Assembly: GCA_036401055.1 (NCBI GenBank)
Contig: DASWWC010000098.1
Location: forward strand, 1-5,656
Direction: 5' to 3'
Length of the DNA stretch: 5,656 nt
Origin: Pelomonas sp036401055
Lineage (GTDB): Bacteria > Pseudomonadota > Gammaproteobacteria > Burkholderiales > Burkholderiaceae_C
The stretch's first letter is position 1; each line of letters opens with the position of its first letter. Both the position numbers and the translations under genes were made by a program. The notes under the pieces are model-generated. The model had not been told where the DNA came from. It saw nothing but the letters and a program-made list of their open reading frames with translations, and made no database searches. Positions 1 through 5,656 of this stretch are shown piece by piece.

Positions 1-272
1 AGCCCGTGCGCGTTCGCGCCGCACCGGCCGCGGCGATCCAGCGCCTGGCTTCGGGCGCAGCGCCGCTTTCACCGGCCCGCGCCCAGGCCCTGAGCCCGCA
101 GCCTGCCCTGGCCACCGCGGCAGCCCCCCCGGTGGTGCACGTTCACATCGACCGCATCGAAGTGCGTGCTCCGGCCCCTCCGGCCGCTCACGCGCCCCCC
201 GCCCGACCAGCGCGAACGGCCGCAAAGCGCACGTTGGCCGACTACCTGCGCGGTGGGGACCCCAAGTCATGA
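1..272 (+). CDS. Small eCIS-associated linker-type protein, C-terminal part (5' end outside window)
   Basis: Reading frame open from the left edge (first full codon at base 3) to a TGA at 270-272. A GTG at base 6 could serve as a start and would give 88 residues, but the frame continues leftwards, so I treat it as 5'-truncated. The visible part is Ala/Pro-rich and probably disordered, except for a beta-strand-like VVHVHIDRIEVRAP (bases 132-173) and a C-terminal LADYLRGG (234-257). From memory, small proteins with an 'hIxRIEVRA' strand followed by an 'L-x-DYLR' tail recur just upstream of DUF4255 genes in eCIS loci. Their function is unknown and this link is recall, not a search. Its stop overlaps the next start (ATGA at 269-272), which indicates translational coupling with the tail-terminator gene. 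It may be a structural or adaptor component, but nothing in the sequence settles its role. Confidence 0.7.
   Translation, partial: PVRVRAAPAAAIQRLASGAAPLSPARAQALSPQPALATAAAPPVVHVHIDRIEVRAPAPPAAHAPPARPARTAAKRTLADYLRGGDPKS
255..259 (+). promoter_or_regulatory. Weak Shine-Dalgarno-like GGGGA for the DUF4255 gene
   Basis: GGGGA lies 9 bases before the ATG at 269, inside the end of the upstream gene. In DNA this GC-rich the match alone is weak. It supports the ATG at 269 together with the ATGA overlap. Confidence 0.35.
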
Positions 273-1606
273 GCACCGCGCTGGCCATCGGCGCCGTCAG
301 CGAGGCGCTGCGCAACTTCATCGACGCGGGCTTCGTCCAGGCGAACCTGGCCGGCGCTGTGGGCGCTTCGGTCGCCGTCTCGGCCATCGCGCCCGACCTC
401 ATCGACCTGGATTCGGCCGCCGAACCGCCACGGCTGAACCTTTTCCTGTACCAGGTGGTGCCAAACACCCAGCTGCGCAACGAGATGCAGCCCTGGCACG
501 ACTCGCAGGGCCGGCGCAGCAGCAATCCGCCGCTGGCGGTGAACCTGCATTACCTGCTCACCGCCTACGGCCGCAGCGACGCCGTCGCCGAGATGATCCT
601 TGGCACGGCCATGGCGCTGTTGCACGAGACGCCACGCCTCACTGCAGCGATGCTGCTCGCGCTGCTCGACCCCGCCGCGCTGCCGCCCACGCTGCTCGCC
701 CTGGCCGATACGCGCATCGCCGAGCAGGCCGAACTCATCCGCATCACGCCCACGGTCCAAACGGTGGACGAGGCGTTCAAGTTCTGGACCGCGCTGCAAA
801 GCCCATACCGGCCTTCGGTGGCCTACGAAGTCTCGGTGGTGCTCATCGAGACCGAGCGCGCCACCGTCACGCCGCTGCCGGTGCTTTCCCGCGGCATCAT
901 GGACCTGGCCACAGGGCGTGACCGCGGCGTGCAGGTGCAGGCCGACATGGGCCCGCCCCTGCCCACGCTGTTCAGCGCGCTGCCCGTGGGCACGCAGCAG
1001 GTCGTGGCGCGGCTGGGCGACACGATCCGGGTCACCGGCGTCCGCCTGAACGGCACCAGTCCCACGGCGCTGCTGACGCACCGGCTGCGGCCGCAGGCGC
1101 TGGAGCTCCCCGTCCTCCCCAACGAAGCCGGCACCCAGTTCGACCTGGTGCTGCCTAACGACGTGGCAGCGCAGAGCGACTTCATGCCGGGGGTCTGGCA
1201 GATCAGCCTGCGCGTCACGCCCCCCGGCGAAGCCAACCCGCGCGTGAGCAACGGCGCCGCGCTGTCGCTGTGCGCCGACCCGGTGCTGGCAGCCACGGGC
1301 GCGCCGCTGAACCTGCCAGCGCCCGCGGTGAGCCGCAGCGGCCTGCCACCGCGCGTGAGCGTGCAGCTATTCACCCGCCCGCAGGTGCGCCCCGAGCAAG
1401 GCGCGGTGCTGATGCTCGACGGCCTGGCCGAGAGCGCCGCGCCCCGCACCAGCGCCACCAGCGCGCTGGACTTCAGCTTCCCGAACTCCCTGCCCGCCGG
1501 CCAGCGCTGGGCGCGCGTGCGCGTGGACGGCGTCGAGAGCCTGCTGGTGCTGAAGACCGGCGCAGCCCCGGTGTTCGACCCCACCCAACGCCTGAACGTT
1601 CTATGA
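269..1606 (+). CDS. DUF4255 / Pvc16-N family protein, Afp16-like tail terminator of a contractile injection system
   Basis: Protein of 445 residues. The N-terminal domain (about residues 8-196) carries the DUF4255 (Pvc16 N-terminal) hallmarks: LNLFLYQVVPN (56-66), NLHYLLTAYG (92-101), HETP (119-122), a long helical stretch, then SPYRPSVAYEVSVVLIET (178-195). In characterised eCIS particles the Afp16/Pvc16 protein caps the tube-sheath end and fixes or terminates tail length; that role is transferred by family. The C-terminal half (about 240-435) is strand-rich with spaced phrases such as RLGDTIRVTGVRL and PGVWQISLRVTP, suggesting two Ig/TIG-like beta-sandwich modules (inference). The ATG at 269 is chosen because the domain begins about eight residues later, an SD-like GGGGA precedes it and it overlaps the previous stop. 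The stop in turn overlaps the AAA+ gene start by 4 bases. There is no signal peptide or membrane segment, consistent with cytoplasmic assembly. Confidence 0.93.
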   Translation: MSTALAIGAVSEALRNFIDAGFVQANLAGAVGASVAVSAIAPDLIDLDSAAEPPRLNLFLYQVVPNTQLRNEMQPWHDSQGRRSSNPPLAVNLHYLLTAYGRSDAVAEMILGTAMALLHETPRLTAAMLLALLDPAALPPTLLALADTRIAEQAELIRITPTVQTVDEAFKFWTALQSPYRPSVAYEVSVVLIETERATVTPLPVLSRGIMDLATGRDRGVQVQADMGPPLPTLFSALPVGTQQVVARLGDTIRVTGVRLNGTSPTALLTHRLRPQALELPVLPNEAGTQFDLVLPNDVAAQSDFMPGVWQISLRVTPPGEANPRVSNGAALSLCADPVLAATGAPLNLPAPAVSRSGLPPRVSVQLFTRPQVRPEQGAVLMLDGLAESAAPRTSATSALDFSFPNSLPAGQRWARVRVDGVESLLVLKTGAAPVFDPTQRLNVL

Positions 1607-3591
1607 ACCGGCCCTACGACCCCCTGGCGCCTGGCATGCCTGAAGGTGTGACAGCCGCCGAGGCGGACGCCCCCCTGGCGCCCAACTGGGCCGAACTGAA
1701 CCAGCGTTGGCTGGCGCAGCGCTTCGCGCAGCTGGCGCAGTGCCTGCTGGCCAACGACGCACCCGTGGTCGAGCACGCCGACGAAGAGCCGGCGTGGCGG
1801 GGTTTCGAATCCGCGTACCGGCGCCTGGTGCGCCTGTTCGGCCTTTCGGCCTTCGAAGGCCACCTGCTGCTGCTGGCCGCGGGGGCCGAATGCGATGGCG
1901 GGCTTCGCCAGGCCCTTGCAAGCGCCGAAGGCCTGGCCACGCCCCCTCATGCCGGCGTGAGCTTCGCGCTGGCCCTGGCCCGGTTGCCGGGCGGGCATTG
2001 GGATTCGATATCGCCACTGGCGCCGCTGCGTCATTGGCGGCTGCTGCACGTGAACGCTGAAGCCGGCCTGGGCCAGGCGCGTTTGCGCATCGACGAACGG
2101 GTGCTGCACCACCTCACCGGGGTGGCGGCATTCGACGAGCGCCTGGCCGGACTGGCACGCCTCGAGAGCACGGGCCCCACACTCAACGACGAAGACGACG
2201 CCGGGGCGGCCGAAGCGCTGGCACGTGCGCTTGCAGAGCACGCCAGGCCGCTGGTGCTGCTGAGCCTGCTGCCGCACCAGGCCCGCCCGCGCCGTACCGC
2301 TCGCACGCTGGTGCTGCAGGCCTTGCGCCGCCTGCCGCTGAACGCGCTGTGGGTGGACTGCGGCGCACTCCCAGACGATCCAGCGACGCTGGCCGACATC
2401 GCGCGCGCCCTCGACCGTGAGGCCGCGCTGTCCGGCGCCGCCGTGGTGCTGGGCGGCACGCCCCTCAGCGGCGCAGCGGCCGAAGCCGGCGAGGCCGGCG
2501 CCGTGGTGCTGCGCCTGTTGCAGCAACTGCGCAGTCCGGTGGTGACGCTGGGGCCGATGTCCGCCACGGATCTGGCCGAGCTGCCTGAGCGACAGTGCCG
2601 GCGCTGCCACGTGCCGCCGGCGCCGCAGGCCTGGCCTGAAGCGCCGGGTCTGCGACGCGCACTCCAGCAGTTCCAGGTGGACGAGAACAGCCTTGAACAG
2701 GCCTTGTCCAGCCTGTCCGAAGCGTCACTCCAGGATCAGGAAACCGTCCTCTGGCAGGCGCTGCGCCACGCCAGCCGCGGCGGGCTGGACGCGCTGGCGC
2801 AGCGCATTGAGTCGAACGCCAGGCTGCAGGACCTGGTGCTGCCCGCCGCGGCAATGGACGCGCTGCAGTCCATCACGCTGCAGTTGCAGCATCGCGCCCG
2901 GGTGCACGAGGACTGGGGCTTCGCCACGCCCGGCGGCCGCGGCCTGGGCCTGGCGGCGCTGTTCGCCGGGGAGAGCGGCACCGGCAAGACCTATGCGGCC
3001 GAGGCGGTTGCGAACGAAGCAGGTCTGGACCTGTACCGCGTGGACCTCGCGCTCACCGTCAGCAAATACATCGGCGAGACAGAGAAGAACCTGCGCCGTC
3101 TGTTCGATGCCGCTGAAAGCAGCGGTGCGGTGCTGCTTTTTGACGAGGCCGACGCGCTGTTCGGCAAGCGCAGCGACGTGAAGGACAGCCATGACCGCTA
3201 CGCCAACATCGAGGTCTCGTACCTCCTGCAGCGCATGGAGAGCTATCGCGGTCTGGCGGTGCTCACGACCAACCTGAAGAGTGCGCTCGACCGCGCCTTC
3301 TTGCGCCGGCTGCGTTTCGTGGTGAACTTCCCATTCCCCGATGAGGCCGCACGCGAAGCGCTGTGGCGACGCCAGTTCCCGCCCCAGGCGCCGCTGGACC
3401 CGGACATCGACTGGCGCGCGCTGGCCCGATTGCATCTCACCGGCGGGCACATCCAGGCCGTGGCGCTGAACGGCGCCTTCCGCGCTGCCGCCGAACGCAG
3501 CGCCATCAGCCAGCGCCACCTCGTCGATGCAGCGCGTGCCGAGTACCTGAAGCTGGAGCGCAGTTTCGGCACCGCGGGAGCCGCCTCATGA
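1603..3591 (+). CDS. AAA+ ATPase of the eCIS Afp15-like group
   Basis: Protein of 662 residues when started at the ATG at 1603, which overlaps the DUF4255 stop. The frame is open further upstream to 1270, but that stretch lies inside the DUF4255 gene and reads as low-complexity Arg/Ala/Pro shadow. Order: helical N-terminal region (about 25-200); a degenerate ATPase-like domain (about 212-345) with no Walker A lysine motif and AVVLGGTP where Walker B would be; then an intact AAA+ domain (about 420-645). The latter has Walker A GESGTGKT (456-463), pore-loop-like KYIGETE (488-494), Walker B VLLFDEAD (510-517), sensor 1 TTN (555-557), arginine-finger candidates R568/R569 and a GGHI sensor-2-region motif (614-617). 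The family is linked to assembly or cargo handling in eCIS; the exact role is unresolved. No Shine-Dalgarno is evident at 1603, so translation probably depends on coupling. Confidence 0.93.
   Translation: MNRPYDPLAPGMPEGVTAAEADAPLAPNWAELNQRWLAQRFAQLAQCLLANDAPVVEHADEEPAWRGFESAYRRLVRLFGLSAFEGHLLLLAAGAECDGGLRQALASAEGLATPPHAGVSFALALARLPGGHWDSISPLAPLRHWRLLHVNAEAGLGQARLRIDERVLHHLTGVAAFDERLAGLARLESTGPTLNDEDDAGAAEALARALAEHARPLVLLSLLPHQARPRRTARTLVLQALRRLPLNALWVDCGALPDDPATLADIARALDREAALSGAAVVLGGTPLSGAAAEAGEAGAVVLRLLQQLRSPVVTLGPMSATDLAELPERQCRRCHVPPAPQAWPEAPGLRRALQQFQVDENSLEQALSSLSEASLQDQETVLWQALRHASRGGLDALAQRIESNARLQDLVLPAAAMDALQSITLQLQHRARVHEDWGFATPGGRGLGLAALFAGESGTGKTYAAEAVANEAGLDLYRVDLALTVSKYIGETEKNLRRLFDAAESSGAVLLFDEADALFGKRSDVKDSHDRYANIEVSYLLQRMESYRGLAVLTTNLKSALDRAFLRRLRFVVNFPFPDEAAREALWRRQFPPQAPLDPDIDWRALARLHLTGGHIQAVALNGAFRAAAERSAISQRHLVDAARAEYLKLERSFGTAGAAS
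3576..3580 (+). promoter_or_regulatory. Shine-Dalgarno GGGAG for the gene at 3588
   Basis: GGGAG sits 7 bases before the ATG at 3588, a good spacing, within the last codons of the ATPase gene. It favours 3588 over the other in-frame starts back to 3363, which would overlap the ATPase gene by more than 200 bases. Confidence 0.5.
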
Positions 3592-4355
3592 CGCACGAGT
3601 TCCTCGAGCAGGCGCGGCCCCGGCCTTCGATCGCGCGATCGCGTGCCTTGCCGGCGCGGCCGGCTCCGCAGGCGCTGGCGGCACCGACCACCCCGGATCT
3701 CGGCGCCAGCTACGCCACCGCCCCGCTGAATGGCGCCGGCCGCGGCGAGGGCGACGACATGCCGCGTCTTCCCGGCGCCAAGCTCGACGCCTCGGCCGAA
3801 CCCGAGTTCGACAAGAACCCGGCCTGCCTGAGCTACTTCAACGCCAGTGCCGGCGATGTGATCTTCGAACGCGTGGACGCTGCCCTCGTCGGCTTCGAGG
3901 CCCCGTTCTCGGTGACTGCCGGCTTCAAGGGGCCGTGCAAGTGCGGCGATCTGGAGTACCGCCAGTTCATCCGCGGACACATCACGCGCGATCCTGGCGG
4001 CCCGAACGAGGCCGACTACGGCCACCTCCTGAGCAAGCTGCCGCTGGGGCGGCTGAACCTGAGCTTCCAGGAGGACGGCGACACCAGCGACCCGGTGGTG
4101 AACTATGGCCACCGCGCCAACCCCGCCGTCGATCGCCCCAAGCTCAAGGATCGCTACACCAATGCCAAGGGTGACAACGACCAGGCCCAGGGCTGCGACT
4201 ACACGATGACCGACACCCCCTGGGCCACGATGGCCAGCGCGCCCGGCGTGGTGTGGGACATCCAGCTCGATTTCTACGGCGAGATCCAGAACAAGGGCCG
4301 CGCCATCCAGCGTCGCTACTGGTCGCCGATCAAGGGGCGCTTCACGGCGCCATGA
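3588..4355 (+). CDS. Uncharacterised eCIS-locus protein with a KCGDLEYRQFIRG core; candidate cargo or cargo partner
   Basis: Protein of 255 residues. The ATG at 3588 overlaps the ATPase stop (ATGA) and follows a GGGAG. Residues 1-55 are Pro/Ala/Arg-rich and probably disordered. Residues 75-255 look like one beta-rich globular domain with distinctive motifs: KGPCKCGDLEYRQFIRG (114-130), QEDGD (161-165), YGHRAN (173-178), DRYTN (188-192), QGCDYTMTD (201-209) and strands near WDIQLDFYGEI (223-233). There are four cysteines: C80, C117, C119 and C203. I do not know a named family. From memory, a similar 'CxCxEYRQ(Y/F)VRG ... EDG ... YGHR ... DRY ... GCxY' pattern occurs in proteins in or beside DUF4157 genes of eCIS loci; treat this as recall. 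There is no signal peptide, membrane helix or recognisable catalytic motif. Its place between the ATPase and the DUF4157 gene suggests a cargo-related job (inference). A structural accessory protein is the alternative. Confidence 0.85.
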   Translation: MTHEFLEQARPRPSIARSRALPARPAPQALAAPTTPDLGASYATAPLNGAGRGEGDDMPRLPGAKLDASAEPEFDKNPACLSYFNASAGDVIFERVDAALVGFEAPFSVTAGFKGPCKCGDLEYRQFIRGHITRDPGGPNEADYGHLLSKLPLGRLNLSFQEDGDTSDPVVNYGHRANPAVDRPKLKDRYTNAKGDNDQAQGCDYTMTDTPWATMASAPGVVWDIQLDFYGEIQNKGRAIQRRYWSPIKGRFTAP

Positions 4356-4359
4356 AACG

Positions 4360-4635
4360 ATGCTGCCGCGACACCGCACCCCACCTGCCCTGCCGCGCAG
4401 CAGCGCCGCGCAGGTGCAGTTGCACGTGCGACGCATGCTGCTGGATGCCCCGCTCGCACTGGGGACACCGGCATCCGGGCTGACGCAGACCCTGCAGGAG
4501 GCACTGGCTGCACAGCTGGCTGGGCATGAGCCCCCGGTGAACCAGCGCACGCCCATGGATGATCTGGCCGGCCAGGTGAAGACCCAAGTTCAGCCGGCGC
4601 TGGCGGCAGCCGGCCAAACCGGGGCCAAGCCATGA
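4360..4635 (+). CDS. Small 91-residue eCIS-locus protein of unknown function
   Basis: Protein of 91 residues starting at the ATG at 4360, four bases after the previous stop, and ending in a TGA that overlaps the next start (4632-4635). The N-terminal 17 residues are basic and Pro-rich. A strand-like QVQLHVRRMLLDAP follows (residues 18-31, bases 4411-4452), then a helix-like LTQTLQEALAAQLAGH and a Gln/Ala-rich tail. I cannot assign a family. Weakly recalled similarity: short proteins of the pattern 'I-x-R-L-V-L-(D/E)-G-L-P-L ... helix ... ELARLL' sit in phage-tail-like and DUF4157 loci. No good Shine-Dalgarno lies near 4360; AAGGGG at 4332-4337 is 22 bases upstream. The start is therefore less certain, although this frame has better codon choice than the alternative beginning at 4352. 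Placement immediately before the DUF4157 gene, with a coupled stop/start, suggests a chaperone or adaptor for that protein (inference). Confidence 0.7.
   Translation: MLPRHRTPPALPRSSAAQVQLHVRRMLLDAPLALGTPASGLTQTLQEALAAQLAGHEPPVNQRTPMDDLAGQVKTQVQPALAAAGQTGAKP
4621..4624 (+). promoter_or_regulatory. Weak Shine-Dalgarno-like GGGG for the DUF4157 gene
   Basis: GGGG ends 7 bases before the ATG at 4632. The match is weak in GC-rich DNA, but the spacing fits and it agrees with the ATGA overlap that places the start at 4632. Confidence 0.3.
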
Positions 4636-5656
4636 CTCACGGCCTCTTCACCCAGCTCAGTCCCGCGCCGGGCAGCGTGCCGCGGCGCATCCAGCGCGCC
4701 TGCGACTGCGGCGGCAAGTCTCCACACGGCGCCGAGTGCGAAGACTGCAAGAAGCGGAAGCTGCAACGCCGCGCCGACGGCAGTGCCGCCCCGCCGACCC
4801 TGGACACCGGCGCCGTGGCCCATGTCGACCGCGCCCTGGCCGGCGGCGGCCAGCCGCTGGAGCCCGCCGCGCGCGGCTTCCTGGAGACCCGCTTCGGCGC
4901 CGATTTCTCGCGAGTGCGCGTGCACACCGATGGTGCCGCCGACGCCTCGGCGCGCGCACTCGGGGCCCAGGCCTACGCCATGGGCGAGCACCTGGTGTTC
5001 GGCGCCGGCCTCTACACCCCGCACACGCGCGGTGGCCTGTGGCTGCTGTCGCACGAGCTGGCCCACACGGTGCAGCAGCGACTGGGCGGCCCCGTCACTC
5101 AAGCCCACACCGAGGAGGCCGAATCGACGGCCGACCCCAGCGAGACCGCGGCCAACCGCGCCGCCGATGCCGTGCTCGACGGCCAGTCCCTGCCGCGCCT
5201 GTCCCCCGCCCGCGGCGGACTGCATTGCTACAAGATCAAGCAGGTCGACCCGGTGAATGACAGCGAGAAGCTCGTGCACCTGGACACCAGCCTGCGCTAC
5301 CGCGTCTACCGCAGCAGCGAGATCGAGGTGCGCGAGCGCCTGCACGACTGGGCCGGCCTGAAGCCCGGTGCGGACAAGGAACGTGTCTGGCTGGAGGTGG
5401 AGTGGTGTGCCAACAAGAACCACGGCAGCCTGCGCTTCAGCGGCGACGTGCCCAAGCAGGTGGCCAATGCCCTGGTGGGCGCGGTCACGCAGGGCAAGGA
5501 TGTCAAGGCCATCCTCAAGGACGCACGCATCACCCCGCGCGTGGACCTGAAGATGCTGCAGTCGGGCGATTTCAGCCTTTCGGCCAACGGCGAGGTCACG
5601 CTCGACATCAACGGCAATCCCACGGGCTTCAGCGCGGGGGCCAAGCTCAGCAAGGG
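4632..5656 (+). CDS. DUF4157 domain protein, putative eCIS cargo/effector (3' end outside window)
   Basis: Open frame from the ATG at 4632 to the right edge without a stop: 341 residues visible. The start overlaps the previous stop. Residues 20-47 hold a Cys cluster (C24, C26, C36, C39) followed by KKRKLQRR, a pattern I recall from the N-termini of DUF4157 proteins. The DUF4157 domain spans about 63-150: EPAARGFLETRFGADFSRV (77-95), VRVHTD (95-100), then SHELAHTVQQ (140-149) with the zincin-type HExxH at H141-E142-H145. A helix near SETAANRAADAVLDG (170-184) aligns with the family's usual EREAD-type segment. Residues about 195-341 are strand-rich and unrecognised. DUF4157 is the most common domain tied to eCIS cargo, and HExxH suggests metallopeptidase fold ancestry. 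Whether it is a protease, a processing element or a loading module is not shown here. No signal peptide is evident, in line with delivery by the particle. Confidence 0.9.
   Translation, partial: MTHGLFTQLSPAPGSVPRRIQRACDCGGKSPHGAECEDCKKRKLQRRADGSAAPPTLDTGAVAHVDRALAGGGQPLEPAARGFLETRFGADFSRVRVHTDGAADASARALGAQAYAMGEHLVFGAGLYTPHTRGGLWLLSHELAHTVQQRLGGPVTQAHTEEAESTADPSETAANRAADAVLDGQSLPRLSPARGGLHCYKIKQVDPVNDSEKLVHLDTSLRYRVYRSSEIEVRERLHDWAGLKPGADKERVWLEVEWCANKNHGSLRFSGDVPKQVANALVGAVTQGKDVKAILKDARITPRVDLKMLQSGDFSLSANGEVTLDINGNPTGFSAGAKLSK

Noticed and set aside
1270..1602. N-terminal extension of the ATPase frame
   Set aside because: The extension is Arg/Ala/Pro-rich shadow coding inside the DUF4255 C-terminal domain. 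The ATG at 1603 overlaps the stop and gives the usual family length.
823..2610. Minus-strand open frame of 595 codons spanning the DUF4255/ATPase junction
   Set aside because: It is a product of high GC. The translation is Arg/Gln/Ala/Ser-rich with no domain, and it lies opposite two recognisable genes.
3363..3587. N-terminal extension of the 255-residue protein into the ATPase gene
   Set aside because: It would overlap the conserved ATPase C-terminus by over 200 bases. The ATG at 3588 has a well-spaced GGGAG and an ATGA overlap.
3620..3665. GC-rich near-palindromic run (e.g. TCGATCGCGCGATCGCG) considered as a regulatory stem or terminator
   Set aside because: It is inside coding sequence with no T-run after it. 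Short palindromes of this kind are expected in DNA of this composition.
4352..4483. Cysteine-rich 43-codon frame beginning at the ATGA overlap at 4352
   Set aside because: Its position as an overlapping start is tempting, and it has eight Cys. However, codon choice is poorer than in the 4360 frame, and the 4360 frame runs exactly into the next gene's overlapping start. The Cys content is explained by TGC arising out of frame.
3243..4556. Minus-strand open frame of 437 codons, and the minus-strand frame at 4590-5423
   Set aside because: Both lie antisense to the ATPase, the unnamed 255-residue gene and the DUF4157 gene. Composition is low-complexity and no motif is recognisable.

Overview
The window is a single plus-strand block of tightly packed genes in very GC-rich DNA (roughly 70% by eye). 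The G/C-heavy third codon positions and the gene style fit a high-GC proteobacterium, with Burkholderiales-like betaproteobacteria as my best guess. No taxonomic marker is present, so this is only an inference. There are no RNA genes, IS elements, CRISPR repeats or convincing promoters or terminators. The operon enters from the left and runs off the right edge.

The content matches the distal part of an extracellular contractile injection system (eCIS, the phage-tail-like Afp/PVC/MAC family). In order: (1) the C-terminus of a small linker-type protein (1-272) with an HVHIDRIEVRAP strand and an LADYLRG tail; (2) a DUF4255 / Pvc16-N protein, the Afp16-like tail terminator (269-1606); (3) a 662-residue AAA+ ATPase of the Afp15-like group with a degenerate first and an intact second ATPase domain (1603-3591); (4) an unnamed 255-residue protein with a KCGDLEYRQFIRG core (3588-4355); (5) a 91-residue small protein (4360-4635); (6) the 5' part, at least 341 residues, of a DUF4157 protein with a Cys cluster, an HELAH motif and a beta-rich C-terminal region (4632 to the window end, still open).

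Genes 2 and 3 are particle-assembly functions: tail capping and an assembly or loading ATPase. Genes 4 to 6 look like the cargo/effector end of the locus, because DUF4157 is the domain most often associated with eCIS cargo. Four of the five gene junctions are 4-base ATGA stop/start overlaps and the fifth is a 4-base gap, so the block is probably one translationally coupled transcript. The least-described parts are the 255-residue protein, the 91-residue protein and the C-terminal region of the DUF4157 protein.
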